From assembly GCA_029216955.1 (NCBI GenBank), contig JANAVB010015600.1, positions 35,416,346-35,480,345 of the forward strand: 64,000 nt of DNA, in the 5' to 3' direction. Below the pieces are notes generated by a model. It did not search any database and was not told the origin of the DNA. It saw only the letters and a list, made by a program, of their open reading frames with translations. The translations under genes were made by a program, and so were the position numbers. Positions 13,180 through 25,060 of this stretch are shown here, piece after piece. This stretch comes from Iris pallida (Eukaryota > Streptophyta > Magnoliopsida > Asparagales > Iridaceae). Position 1 is the first letter of the stretch. Every line of letters starts with the position of its first letter.

Positions 13180-13803
13180 CTCTATGAATAAACCTCCAGA
13201 TATAATTCATATTCTAGTTGAAAAAAATTATCTACAAAATTCAAAATCTCTATCTTGGGCCAAATAACATATATTTAAAAAATTGAATTTCAAAATTCCA
13301 GGATGGGGGTTTACACTAATCCCCCACTAGTTTGCTTGCAGGTTCAGTTTATGATCGGCTCGGGATGGAGCTTGGCTTTGATGCGCCGAGGCAAGGAGTC
13401 CTTAGCGTTTTAAGAGGAGCTACCGTATTGGTGTTCGGACTTGCAACATGGAGATGTTCGGTCGAAGACTACTTGTTGGCTATAAAGAGGCATAATGTAT
13501 GGAACAATGTAATCCTTTGTGAGCTAGAGAGATCCTGAGCATTATAGCCAGTTGGCATATTCAGTTGGGCTATTCAAGCCTTTGTAACCTTCAGTTCATT
13601 ATGAATAAAAGAGATTCTTATTGTATACTTTATTTCCTTCCGCTGCCTATGTTATCAATTTGAGATAAACACTATGTGAACCTGTTATCTTGCCTTGCAC
13701 GAGCGCAACTCCAGGCTCGTGAGGCATCATGCCCCAGCGAGGATGATGATTCGGATGAAATCTAGCAAGGACAAGCGATTTCCCGGGTCGAGGCATAACA
13801 AGT

Positions 13804-13815
13804 TGGTATCAGAGC
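13804..13815 (+). other. Primer binding site of element C (initiator tRNA-Met type)
   Basis: TGGTATCAGAGC three bases after the LTR end at 13800. This is the standard plant sequence complementary to the 3' end of initiator methionine tRNA, and it fixes the element on the plus strand. Confidence 0.93.
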
Positions 13816-14034
13816 GGTTCCATCCTCTGGACCGTGAACGAATCTCTTTAACCCTCAGTTGCTTCGATATTAAAAATCAATTGACTCTAAGTTATTTCTG
13901 CAACAGCATGGCTCACGGATCTGCTCGATGCTACATTGGATGTTCCATACAATAAATCTATATTAAGTGCGTACGTCTGCCACAAATATGTCGTGACTAT
14001 CATGCTATCTCCAAGTGCTATCGGAGAATGTTGG

Positions 14035-14291
14035 TTGCACGAAGTGCAACGAGTTATAAAATTTTGGTTTCCCGAAGTGCAACAAAGTTGTGAGTCGTTG
14101 TTGGCACGAAGTGCAACGAATATGGAGATGTTGGTTGTATGAAGTGCGAAGAGATACGTGTTGTTGGTTGTACGAAGTGCAACGAGTCGATATATCAGGC
14201 GATGCATTTTATGTGGCTATGCGAATGGTTATGTATTGTTGGTTGCACGGAGTGCAGCAAGTCCTGAATCATTCGTTGCATCGGTGCAACG
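14035..14291. repeat. Array of short palindromes in element C interior
   Basis: About seven irregularly spaced copies of a unit like TTGCAC-GAA-GTGCAA followed by CGAG. The 14035-14049 copy is a perfect 6 bp inverted repeat with a 3-base loop. Others are near 14074, 14103, 14130, 14168, 14243 and 14275, and are imperfect or one-armed. Confidence 0.75.
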
Positions 14292-17200
14292 AGTCGACAT
14301 GGTATGATACATGTTGTATGACTATGCAGATGGATAGCGATATGTGGAACAAGATGGAGTGATGACCTTAAGTATCAAGAATAAATTATTGTACGAGTTG
14401 CAACAAGTGAGATTGGAAAATCGCGGATGCAATAGTAACGAGTCGAGTTGGTCGCTAAGTCGAGTTTGAGTAGGTGAACTTGAAAAGTTGGCCGCATTGA
14501 ATCGAGTTTCGAGCTAGGCGAACGTCCATGTTGGCCGTATGTCGTGTTGAGCCTTGAGTTGCGTGTGTGATCGATATGATCGCTAAGGCACGGTTAGATT
14601 AAATGTATGTCAAACTTGGACGAACGACTGTGCCTGTTGGTCTACTTGTTGTACCAATTCGAGTAAGCGAACGCTAGAGCTGGGTTCGAGAAAGATCACC
14701 ACATGGGATAATTGATTTCGAAAATAGATGTCGGACCTATACGGAGTGTAAAGTCGAATAATGACTCGATTTTGAGTGGTATATACAATACCACTTATGC
14801 GATCAGTGTAGCGAAGTATTGTATAGATAACGATAGGCACAATTTCTGAGTGATATATGCAATACCACTCAGCGATAGCTATGTTAAGCCGTTTGGTGAC
14901 TTACAATAGATTGCGTCGAGATGATTGTGTTGTTACGATAAGTTTGTCCTCAACGGACAGAGTAGAATCGAGACTCGAGTGAGAATGACTCGATTGGAGT
15001 CGATGCAAGTATGCTTCGATGAATTGAATTGAACGATTATGCGCAAAGTCGTATCCATAGATGATACGTCGGACGAAGATTCGTTAAGTGTAAGTCGAAC
15101 GGTAGGCTGAGCATAGCTAGGGAATGTTGCATTAAGGAAATAGTAGACTCGATCGAATTTGCATTGAGTTAGTACGAAGACTTATTCGGAACGAGTTGAG
15201 TAGGTACGAAGTAATCGTACAAAACGAATTTGAGTTAGTGTAATGAGTCGGTAGCATGATTTGGAAGTGCGAGTTAGGAATATGAGAATGGATATGTGAA
15301 TTGGAAATTGTGTCGTGATGATGGTAGTTAGTTACAACTGAATAGATCTTGAGGTGTGCATGACTTAATTCATATTCGAGTTCGGATAATGACAATGATT
15401 GCAACAAATTTGAGCTTATGAGGAAAGAAGATGTTCAAGTTATGCATATCGACGATGGTATTGATGTGTATCAAAGACGATATGCAATAACTCGGTGATA
15501 CTCTGATCGAATGAACGAAAATTATGTTAAGCATTATTGTAGGATGAATAAGATGCAAGTTAAGTTAATGTCAGTTTGGATGACAATGATAGGAATGGTT
15601 CGGAGAATTTGAGAGTGGATGTATATTACTTGGATGCAAATGAGAGGATCTTGATTGCTTCGAGGATAACCACAACGTTGGCATTCTTGTCTTATGCGAG
15701 TGCAACCCCAGCATCGTACATGTGTCATGTCAAATTAGGACAATCATTCCGCATGAGCACTGGTATGGTGATTTGTCCAGCGGGGAGGGTTGAACTTACA
15801 AGGCGAGGCAAATTGGATTTAGACTTGTGGTTTGATACGAAGGTAAATTTGAGGATTATTGTGATAAGCCTAGAATATGTCAAATATTGACTGTGAGTAG
15901 ATAGACTCGTATCAAAGGCAAACAAATGTTGCTCGGTTGGGATAGTGTTAACGGTAGTGCATGAGTGAGTCGGGTAGTAAACGGCGCATCGGTTGTGCGG
16001 GGTAGATAAATTATGGATTGGTATATTATGTCAGATTAGATAAAGTCCTATAGGAATTGTCGAAAATTGATTTGGCTCCACGATAGAATATAGCATGGTT
16101 TGTTGTAACTGTCCCTCGTTGATGATCTTCAATTATCGAGCGTAGTTTCGGGACAGATGACCCTAGAAGACTTGACCGTCAAATCAAGTGAATGTTGAAG
16201 TCCCATAGGATGACCCAATGAAGTCGCATAAGAAATTTTGTCGAGGATGAAAGATGGTGTAGTGCATGTTGAGGATAAGTCTAAGCGAGTGAGTATCGTG
16301 TTTTAGAAGTTAGCAAGTAGCCTTCGACTAGATCGATATGGTCATAAAATTTATAATCGATCGAATAAGTACGTAAGTAGACTTGGTTGGTCGATGATCG
16401 AAAAGATATTGAGGAACGTACTTAGCATAGTGATGCGGTAAGGCGATTGCAAGAATTCTGTAATGTGCGAGAGCGACGAATAGTAGAATGACCCTAAGAA
16501 TTGTGTCGTAGATCGGGTTAAGTAACAGTTAGGCTATGTGTGTTTGGGCGTACGATTTATGTTACAAAACGAACTAGTTGGGATTGATTCAAAGATTGAG
16601 TAAGGAATTTCTATTCAATCAAGAATCGGAGATGGGTGTATCGTAAGAGACCTTGGGTCGAAAAGATTGTTGTCTTTGAGCATCGTAGACTCAAGTTGAC
16701 CTCTTGTGTCGGGAGAGATTAAGTACGATGTTTGGATAAGTTATCTAGCGGGGATAGCCCCAGACACGATACGTAGATAGTTCGAGAACGTGGATCATGT
16801 TGGAATAGTTGCGTACGATGTATAGTACGGATAGTAGGCAAGGAAAGTTTGGACATGTTGGACTTAGTCTATGTCGTCAAGGCCAAATGTTATGAATGAT
16901 TAGATGAAAGACTTGATTTATGCGAGAGATAGAAAACGATTTGACGAATAGGCATTGCGGAGAATTGTTGCGATCGGATGTGCAACGACTTAATGCAATA
17001 CATGCGCTAGATGGCCGTCTGGAAGCTTATGGGATTGAAGTTACGGTTATGAATTAAGTTATATGTAGAAATATTGGGAGGATGATCGCGTGTTATGGAA
17101 TAATGCATACGGGAAATATTTTGAGAATAGGCGCTAAGATTTGACTAAGTCGAGTCCAGAATAGCTGGCACTTGAGGATTTAAGTTGAGCCTATTAGTTG

Positions 17201-17349
17201 GTCCCGATATCCTACAACAGAGCTTGGCTGAAATACATATATTGGTGGGATGCCTAAAATATGTGTATGATCCAAACTAAGTTGTATCATTCAAGCGATA
17301 GTGGCACGAGATCGTGAAACGATCTAGCGGAACACTTAGATTAAGTGTT

Positions 17350-17391
17350 AGTTTCGGTTCGAAGATGAACCTTGTTTTGAGTGGTATATTA
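17350..17391 (+). other. Degenerate polypurine tract region of element C
   Basis: The bases before the 3' LTR read GTTCGAAGATGAACC then TTGTTTTGAGTGGTATATTA. They align with the better preserved tract of element I (TTTCGAGGACGAAAC then TTCTTTTCGGTGGG), where plus-strand DNA synthesis would start. Confidence 0.6.
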
Positions 17392-19578
17392 TGTAATGCC
17401 CCGCTCCGCACGGTGCATTACGATGAGTCGTTGACTCGAAGAGTTACGTTGAACTGATGAAGTATCGATGCAAATCGATGCAAGAGTTATGTTGGCCGAA
17501 GGAAAGCTTTGAGTCGATTGAAATCTATGAATCGCATCGATGCAAAGGATAAGTCCCGTTTGAACAAGTACTGATTTTAGTTGATCTGGTGTGCAGGCTA
17601 TGCTTTTGTGCTAGATTGTAAAGGGTCGACATTTTGCCTTATTCGAGATAGTGTCCGCAAAACCAAATCGTCGCCTTACAACGAATTGTGGCATGGGCAC
17701 GATAGGCCAAATCAGTCGAATAGTTCAATGGAATGGCTAAGTCAGAAGAGTTAGCCGTGCAACCAAGTTATAGAATCGAGCCGCTTCAACTCGGTGAAAC
17801 GACAAGGCGTATCGGCTTAAGGTGGGCGGGTTCTTGACTCTCTCTTCATACTCCTTCACGCTTAATAAAATACATCCCTTGTATGCGATTATGGTGTTTG
17901 AGTTAGCGAGCGTGGCTCGGGCGATTAAAGGTCTTAGTGTGTGTCGAACATTAAGAATAGAACATTGAATAATTGAAACGATGTGCATCAAGTGCACGGG
18001 TCACGGTAGGGCGGTGATGGTAGAACATTGAAAGGCAATATCGAGATGTGCATCACGTGCACGACTCTGAGAACATTGAACACTAGGTCTAGAACATTGA
18101 TTATAGTGTTAAACGTGCCCTCGTGCACGGAAGTTACGAAATGACTAAGTAACGTACTGAACTGTTGTTATGCGAATAACTTATGAATGGAACGCGTTGA
18201 GTAGAGTACGAGAAGTCTAAGCCGTTGGGCGTCGTGCATCAATACGGACGTGTTGGGGCATAATACCAATGGAACTTGAGATAGAGATGACGAAATATGT
18301 TTATGGAACGTGAATGTGTTTACGAAATGTGAATGTGTTTACGGAACGTGAATATGTTTACAGAACGGATTATGTTTATGGAACGTGAGATTGGTTGGAA
18401 TGATATGATTTATTTGCTATGGCGCGTATTGCATGGTCAATGGACTCGGATGTCCCGTGCATGGGTGCGGCTTCCCTCGGACGGTTACGACCGGGGCACC
18501 GGGACCATTCGGCCTAGGAGGGAATTATGTATAGTATTCATGGTGCATATCATTAGGACGGGTTACGACCGGCCAGTGTTGTGATAAGCTATAATATCAG
18601 TAAGTTTGGGATCCTTTAGATACTGGGCTAGCAACCCGTACTGGAGCGATCATAGGCTTACACATAAGGATGCCAAGTCCTTTACGGTGCGAAACACCGT
18701 GACCTTCATATATATAGGACCGGTGGGCTGAGATTAGAATTGGGTGTAGGCGCAGGGCCTGCCACCCTTATGCATATGTCTAAGTTTATGGTTGGTTGAT
18801 TGCGTGAATTGTATGATTGCTTATGTAAAGTTCTATCCATTACAGGCTAGGCAAAATAGGACGAAGACGAGCACGATCACTATGTTTATGTTCAGATTAT
18901 GTCTAACTGTATCTGCTGCAGGAACATGATGTTGGACACGATTATATTAAGTTGTTATGCATTGAATATTGCCATGAAACTGATCCTAAGGCTAAATAGA
19001 AAGATCATCAAATAATGTTGTACGTTTCACTAAATATACTTAGTGTTGGTTAGGTACGAGTGGGTCTTGATCAGTGCAGCGAGGACGAAATCACTAATCC
19101 CCCACTAGTTTGCTTGCAGGTTCAGGTTATGATCAGCTCGGGGTGGAGCTTGGCGTGGATGCGTCGAGACAAGGAGTCCTTAGCGTTTCAAGAGGAGCTA
19201 CCGCATTGGCATTCAGACTTGCAACATGGAGATGTTCGGCCGAAGACTACTTGTTGGCTATAAAGAGACATAATGTATGGAACAATATAATCCTTTGTGA
19301 GCTAGAGAGATCCTGAGTGTTGTAGCCAGTTGGCATATTCAGTTGGGCTAGACAAGCCTTTGTAACCTTTAGTTCATTATGAATAAAAGAGATTCTTATT
19401 GTATACTTTGTTTCCTTCTGCTGCCTATGTTATTAATTTGAGATAAACACTATATGAACCTGTTATCTTGCCTTGCACGAGCGCAACTCCAGGCTCGTGC
19501 GGCATCACGCCACAGCGAGGGCGATGATTCAGGTGAAATCTAGCGAGGACAAATGATTTCCCGGGTCGGGACGTGACA
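17392..19578 (+). repeat. 3' LTR of element C, 2187 bp, uninterrupted
   Basis: It runs from TGTAATGCCCCGCTCCG to GACGTGACA. It is collinear with the 5' LTR and carries the empty site for solo LTR D near 19095 (ATCACTAATCCCCC). It supplies the reference for the D insertion. Confidence 0.93.
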
Positions 19579-19583
19579 CGCAG

Positions 19584-20295
19584 TGTACCTGGGCCAAGGG
19601 GCGCCAGTGCCAAACTGGGCGCCGATACTGTTCTTCTTCTCCAACACAGCAAAGAAGAATCCATGGGAAACCAAAACTTTAAAATGCCATAACTTGCTCA
19701 AAACAAGTCCGAATTGAGACTTCCAAGGGTCTAAACTACATAGATCGAGATTTCCTACTGCCTGGGATGACTGATTTTAGGAAATAGCAAGCTTTAATAG
19801 ATCAAAACTAAAAAAATAACAAAATAACAAAACTTAGATCTACAAAAATGTAGCCATCAAAATAAAAAATTCTAAGTTCTATAGAGGCTTAGAATCATGC
19901 AGGAAAGAGAATAAAACAAACAAAAATAACTTTGTTCAAGGTTTTGGCAAGGTGTACTTGCCTCTCTTTAATGACTAGAGTTGGGTGGAAGAGGAATGAA
20001 TGAGAGTGAATGAGAAAAGAGAGAGAAAAAGTGGCATATATACCAAGCCCAAGTAATCTCCACCATTCATTCATCTCCACTCAATCTAAGCCATTCATCC
20101 CTTTTCATGATGAACCAAGCTAAACCAAGTTGGTTCAACATGAACCGAAATAAACCAAGAGCTAGACAAGTGCAAAATAAAATACAGGAAAATAATTAGC
20201 AAATAATTACAGGAACTAAATACAGAATAAATGCATAATACGGCACCAAATACGTATCCGTATATAAATACCGATACTGCGAGATGAGTCTCACA
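19584..20295 (-). mobile_element. LTR of element L, third segment
   Basis: It resumes after element C, ending at CTCACA (sense start TGTGAG). It matches the last 700 bp of the B LTR in order: the end of the GC-rich array, then a sequence like B 40400-40620, then a short A/T-rich end. The L pieces total about 3.47 kb, close to the 3.1 kb B LTR. No gene is present. Confidence 0.8.
19946..19962. promoter_or_regulatory. Conserved LTR palindrome, L copy
   Basis: GGCAAGGTGTACTTGCC, one base from the D copy. In B the same place holds the weaker GTTGCACTTGCC (40606-40617). I did not find the partner box in L or B. Confidence 0.5.
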
Positions 20296-20340
20296 ACTCT
20301 TCCATCCTTAGAAAAATTCTGTCCTCGGAATTTCCTAAAA
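20296..20340 (-). other. Polypurine tract region of element L (minus strand)
   Basis: On the minus strand this reads AATTCCGAGGACAGAATTTT followed by a purine-rich stretch up to the LTR start. It aligns with the tract of element B at 40947-40990 (TTTCGAGGACGGAATTC type), the signature next to the 3' LTR of plant gypsy elements. Confidence 0.7.
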
Positions 20341-20881
20341 TTAGTCGAGTATGAAATCCAAACCAGAAGCAAAATCACGATAAATCAAACAAAGCATGGT
20401 ATGTAAATAATTGAAGGCAACTATAATATAAATAAATACGTAAGCAATAACACACCCACAATCAAGAAGGGCTGGAGGCATTTGAATAAATATGTCTCCT
20501 GAGTCAGTTGAGTAGGAGCAGGCCTACGCTGACTCCCAAAATGGATAAGAATCAAGTCTCAAAGTAAGTCGATACCAATGCCTTAGTCTAAGACATGACT
20601 CTACCCAGGACGTATCATCGTAGTCGAGACACGTGATAGATATAATGCATCTCAAGATACGAAGACAGAAGAGTGGAACAAGAAACTCTCATCTACTCAC
20701 CGAATAAGTTACGCCGACCATCGTACTCCTGCTATAGGTAAAATACAAGGTCGCCGACAAGAACCCAAAATATACTGCCACTGTCTGGCCTGCTACCGAA
20801 GAATAAACCAAAAGGACATAACTGCAAGAAGACCATAAGGATGGTACCTGAGATTCCCAAGGTATAACCCTCATGTAGATA
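20341..20881 (-). other. Interior of element L between gag remnant and 3' LTR, no gene
   Basis: 540 bp where polymerase genes would be expected in a complete element. I see no reverse transcriptase or integrase motif, and in the gag frame several stops occur. Probably the junction of a large deletion. Confidence 0.5.
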
Positions 20882-22054
20882 CTACAGCTGCTCCTGGTAC
20901 TCCGCATTCAATCGCGCTCTGAGCTGCCTGACCCTCTGAGCTTGTGATGGCGATGGGTACTGTGCCAATGGTTGAACATCTAGTATTGGCCCTAACTGCT
21001 TATCCACTGTTGGGGGAGATGACTGAGGCGACTGAAAGGACTGAGGTGGTACATCTGGTGTAGATGGTCGTCCTCGAGATGTCGGATTTGGGTAAGTGTT
21101 AATTGAATGGTCCTCTATTCCACAGTGGAAGCATCGCTTATTGGCCGTCCGACAAACTGATCTGAGATGCCCTATCATGCCACAATAGGTATATGCTTCT
21201 TGTTCTGCCAGATAATGCTGCTGGTTCCTCTGCCTCTGAGCTTGGGTTTGTACATATTGTTGAGGTCCCGGCTGTTGCTGAACCGGTGCTGGTGCCTGCT
21301 GGTTGGAAGGCTGGAAGGATGACGATCTAGCCGGACTCCTCCATGAACAAACTCTGATCATGTGGTCTGGTGATCCGTATGCTAAACATAGAAGGTTAGC
21401 CCTCCGACAAGTAAGATGAGCGTGCCCTCCCCTTACATAAAAGGAACATACGACTGGTAACTCCTGGCGCTAGTATGGACGTTGGACTGCTGGCACAGGT
21501 GATGGACGTCGGGGTGTAAAGCCTGACACGGGTGCATGGTACCTCTTACGACCCTCGGTTCTGGATGTGGTCCTCCTGGCTATATGCTCGTGCTCTCGTA
21601 CTGCCTCTACAGTAGGTCGGGCTCGATATGTTGATCGACTAGATGACTGGTACTGCCTGGCTCCACCTTCTGGCTGCAAGTCCTCGGCTTAAAATATCTC
21701 TGGTATTTCTTGCTTACTACGGTCTATCAACATTTGAATACTCTGCTGGAGAACGAGATCTCGTTGTTGCTGTGATTCCATCATATCCTTCATGATCCCT
21801 AGGAATGCATGCACATCGGGATGATCTGATACTACCTCTGCCAAGACTGCTGGCTGTACTGGTGGTAGCGGATGCCTGGACTCTGGCGATGCCTCAATTG
21901 GATGATGACCTATTACTGGTACTGACCGATGAGAATCTGGTTGAACTAGAAATACTGACTGCACGAGCACAGCTGGCTGATCGAGATGAAAAGACATCAC
22001 CACCCTCGGGTTGACTCTCGACTCTGCTTCTGAATGCTGAGACTGATCCTCCAT
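20882..22054 (-). pseudogene. Decayed gag of element L, internally deleted
   Basis: Three successive open stretches on the minus strand: 22054-21689, 21679-21470 and 21361-20882. The first encodes an acidic, glutamine-rich N-terminal region (121 codons). The last contains the knuckle-like YCGMIGHLRSVC and the related CFHCGIEDHSINTYP, preceded by an S/Q/P-rich linker as in the B gag. Just upstream, between the second and third stretches, a diverged CSFYVRGGHAHLTC segment is readable. The capsid domain seen in B (about residues 120-280) is missing, so the N-terminal part joins nearly directly to the arginine-rich part. The 200 bp after 22054 would be leader sequence; no primer binding site is recognisable. 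It cannot make a functional capsid protein. Confidence 0.7.
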
Positions 22055-23955
22055 AACTAGCCTAATAGAAGATTACTGACCTGCCATCGGCATAACCCGA
22101 ACAAGGTGATCGAAAGGATTAAGGACAGTGCCCCTGAAAGTTAAACTCAAGGGAACATGAAAGATCGACGATCAAGGCAGATATCAGGTCAAAGAATCAG
22201 AGAGATAGAATAATATGAAGGATATCAATAAAGGAGAATTATGACTGAGATAACTATACATTAGTTGTAACTCCTCTTTCCGAAATTTTGTGATGTATTC
22301 TTATTTTTTATTTGATTAGTTTACATTTAGTTTTTCTATGATCATTGGAGTTGTGACTAAGCCCACAGGTGAGTTATGACCATCTTGTGGTCACATGATC
22401 TCTAGATATGGTCTATATGCATTCTATAGCTATATTATATTTTATTATGATTTTTAGATATTTTTATATATTTTTAAATATTTATTCTATGAAGATTTAT
22501 ATTTATGAATGACTTTCATAATTTATTTTGAGGCCATTTGTGACTATTTTGAGATCCAGTATTTTTCTTTAGGCTCTATTAGGTTAAATATATTTTTTGT
22601 ATTTTTCTACAATTTTTCTGGGATTTTTAGATAATTAAATATAGGAAAAACCTATTTTCTAAGACTTCTAGAATTTACTGTGCAAGCCTATGAGCATATA
22701 TTGACCCCAAATATTTTTTCTAGGGTTCATTATGCTATTTTATATTTTCTAGAATTTTTCCATAATTTTTGACAATATTTAAGTATTTATTCATTAAAGT
22801 TTATATATTTTTAAAGGCTTCCAATATTTATTATGAGGCCATTTAGGACTAATATGAGGTAAAACATTTTTATTTATATTCTAGAAGGTTAAATGTATTT
22901 TCTCTAATTTTCTACAATTTTTTGGATTTTTTTGATATTTATTTGGAGTTATTTGGAGTTAAAATGAGTTTTTAACGATTTCTGCATTTGAATTAACTAA
23001 TTACACAGTCATCTACACAGTCAGCTGTATAGTCAGCATTGGGCCCACCTGTCGGCGCCCAGCAGTCCACCGACTCTCTCTCCTATATATATATATTATT
23101 ATATTCGTTAAACCTAGAAATTTTAGCAGCTTTTTGTGGGAGAACTCATCTAGGGTTTTCGACTTCCCGAAGCGATTGCCGTCAACTCCGACGTGATTTT
23201 CATGCGCCGTTTTTTTTGTTGGATTCGTATTGAGGTAAAATTTCTGAATATGTAATTTTTTTCATAGATATTATTCCTAAATTTCTGAAAAATTCGTAGA
23301 GTGTCGGTTGTCCAAAACTTGATACGTTTCGGTGTTTTCGAGATTCCGGGAGAACCAGAAATCGAAATCACGAACCGTTTGAAGTTTCGGAAAATTAACA
23401 CAGATCTCTACGATATAAATTTTCCCAAAAATTATTTCGTTCATTTAGTATTTTATTTATTCTGTTGAACTCAGAATTGATCGGTTGATCATCGTTTTGG
23501 TCACGATTAGCCATAACGGCGATATCTTTTGACCAAAGCGTGATTTTATGACACGGTTGATTCCAGCGCACTCGTGGCGCTGAAATTTACCAAGGTGTAC
23601 TTTCAAAATCTAAAATTCACAGCGTTTGACTAAATAGTCAAAGACACGCCTCGATTTGTGTGCCATGGTTTCCAAAATTGGAAACATGACTTTTGATGGC
23701 CAAACTTGCATGTTTAGATTATATTCAGATTATTATTAGGTTAAATTAGGTTTTTAAGTGAATTATTCTAGAATTAATTATTATTAGATTAGTAACCCAA
23801 CTAGCCACTATTCTACGAATTTAGAACTAGAACATTAGAATTGATTTATAGTTTTCGTGCACGGTTCATGGTGCGATATGTGTTATAGGTTGACAGCTCC
23901 TAGATCGGCATTCCCTCATCCTCGACTTGTGACTACGGTTTGTGCAAGGACCACG

Positions 23956-23972
23956 GGCAAGTATACCTTGCC
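23956..23972. promoter_or_regulatory. Conserved LTR palindrome, E copy
   Basis: GGCAAGTATACCTTGCC, the exact reverse complement of the D copy, as expected for the opposite orientation. Confidence 0.65.
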
Positions 23973-24207
23973 TTCCTCTACAGTTTTATTTACATGTATT
24001 GTATTTTATTTTCCAGTTTGATTGTTTATGGACATGTACTTTTCGTATTATATTCTTTTGAATTGTTTTTATTTCATATAGCCGTGTTCATGTTTGGTCT
24101 TGTGGTTCACACTTGGAGTTTCCCGTCAGTACCTTTCTTGAGTCGTGTCATAGAACGAGTGCGTGTAGTGAACTGCCATAGCCTTGATTATCGTTTTACA
24201 CAACCAG

Positions 24208-24447
24208 AGAGTCCACACTCGGGACGAGGGTTGTTTGGTGCACCAGTGAGTCCACACTCGGGACGAGGGTGTTTTTCGTGTTCAATGGCACCAGAGAGTC
24301 CACACACGGGACGAGGGTTGACCATTTGCACCAGAGAGTCCACACACGGGACGAAGGTGCCTTGCCGTGAGCTAACCGAAGAGTCCACACTCGGGACGAG
24401 GGTTAGTGCTTAGTTCAAACCCGTGAGTCCACACTCGGGATGAGGGT
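24208..24447. repeat. Minisatellite in solo LTR E
   Basis: Six copies of GAGTCCACACTCGGGACGAG plus GGT, with spacers of 15-25 bp, so the period is about 38-48 bp. Copies start near 24209, 24247, 24295, 24333, 24381 and 24425. The irregular spacers rule out a CRISPR. Confidence 0.9.
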
Positions 24448-24512
24448 TTGGTTCTTCCATTGATCTCGTGATTATCGTTCATCCGGCAGTTCATTTATAC
24501 GTAGTTGTTCTA

Positions 24513-24544
<32 letters not shown>

Positions 24545-24634
24545 AGTCATTTATCGTGTTCCTATTTTCTTGTTTATCCTCTTGCGCATGATAAAACTGT
24601 TAGATAGGCATGTATATTATGTATCTTGATATGT

Positions 24635-24662
24635 CCTCTGAGGACCTGATGATCTCTTCAGG
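24635..24662 (+). promoter_or_regulatory. Conserved LTR box, E copy
   Basis: On the minus strand this is CCTGAAGAGAT-CAT-CAGGTCCTCAGAGG. It lies about 393 bp from the LTR end. The outer distance to the palindrome at 23956 is 707 bp. Confidence 0.65.
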
Positions 24663-25060
24663 TTTAGCGTTTGCATGGAGTTAGCTAGTAGTTCTGGATG
24701 GCGGAGGATTTACGATTCTTGTGGGATTCAGGTATCATTATTACGTTTGTTATCCTTTCATGCTTTACATTCCTTATCATGAGATATCATGTTTCTTGAT
24801 TTAGTTTTCGACTCTTGTTATTTTCTTTAGAGTCTTATCGGACATATATGATAGTGGGCTGCAGACCACGACCCATAGTGTTCATTCATGTTTTATTATC
24901 TTATTGTGGATTGAGATATAGATTGCATTGCCATGATTTGGCAGTATACCATAGCCTTGACAGCGTTTACGTATTCGAGTTGGGTTGGAGTCCGCTCGAT
25001 ACGTAGCTGGCTTGCTCACGAGCTCGCGTCTGAAAAACGGGTGCGGGTCGTGACATTAGT

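Larger units (their letters stand above)
8799..13315 (-). mobile_element. Solo LTR D, 4517 bp
   Basis: It begins TGTCATGACCCGCACCC and ends GGGGGTTTACA, flanked by CTAAT (8794-8798 and 13316-13320). The C 3' LTR reads straight through the empty site near 19095. The TGTCAYGACYCGCACCC end recurs in K (61468), in F (reverse, 26180) and in E (reverse, 25055). Sense is minus by comparison with E. It holds the conserved box, a minisatellite and the palindrome in the first 1.1 kb, then about 2.8 kb of unremarkable sequence, then an (AT)n tract. No coding region is recognised; it could contain further undetected insertions, as it is longer than E. Confidence 0.9.
7111..13800 (+). repeat. 5' LTR of element C, interrupted by solo LTR D
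   Basis: 7111-8798 plus 13321-13800 matches the 3' LTR at 17392-19578 (about 2.17 kb once D and one CTAAT copy are removed). It contains a TATA-like TATAAATA at 8410-8417, a polyadenylation-like AATAAA near 13602, a short direct repeat near 8020-8090 built on GGAACGTGAATATG-type units, and several GAACATTGA repeats near 7675-7820. Confidence 0.9.
13801..17391 (+). mobile_element. Non-coding interior of element C
   Basis: 3.6 kb between the LTRs. The longest plus-strand open frame (15576-15890, 104 codons) shows no recognisable domain. No retroviral motif (CCHC knuckle, DSG protease, DD reverse transcriptase or DDE integrase) is visible on either strand. It contains an array of short palindromes (14035-14291). 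A segment GTTCCATACAATAAATC (13942-13958) matches the tiny interior of element I (58341-58357). Either it was always non-coding (LARD type) or its genes are decayed past recognition. Confidence 0.8.
7111..19578 (+). mobile_element. Complete LTR retrotransposon C, non-coding (LARD-like)
   Basis: It starts TGTAATGCCCCG, ends GGGACGTGACA and is flanked by the 5 bp duplication CGCAG (7106-7110 and 19579-19583). It has a 5' LTR (7111-13800, split by solo LTR D), an iMet primer binding site, a 3.6 kb interior and a 3' LTR (17392-19578). I recognise no gag, protease, reverse transcriptase or integrase in either strand of the interior, so it must depend on another element. In the first ~155 bp the LTRs differ at about 10 positions, mostly C/T and G/A, which fits an older insertion with loss of methylated cytosines. 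It is inserted in LTR L. Confidence 0.9.
22266..25055 (+). mobile_element. Solo LTR E, 2790 bp
   Basis: It begins TGTAACTCCTC, ends GGGTCGTGACA and is flanked by TTAGT (22261-22265 and 25056-25060). No interior remains. It contains an AT-rich first 800 bp, a TATATATATA run near 23082, the conserved palindrome, a six-copy minisatellite and the conserved box, in that order. The ORF of 157 codons over the minisatellite (23940-24413) has no recognised domain and is open mainly through the repeats. Confidence 0.92.

Noticed and set aside
13804..13815. tRNA gene suggested by TGGTATCAGAGC (also at 56974 and 58234)
   Set aside because: Only the short primer-binding complement is present, directly after LTR ends; no tRNA fold.
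15576..15890. 104-codon ORF in the C interior as a gene
   Set aside because: No recognised domain, no matching frame upstream or downstream, and length within chance for the composition.
23940..24413. 157-codon ORF in LTR E as a membrane protein (hydrophobic N-terminal half)
   Set aside because: T-rich LTR sequence gives hydrophobic codons, the second half is the minisatellite; no homologous ORF kept in D or A.
24208..24447. CRISPR-like array
   Set aside because: Spacer lengths irregular, plant context, repeats lie inside an LTR with target duplications.
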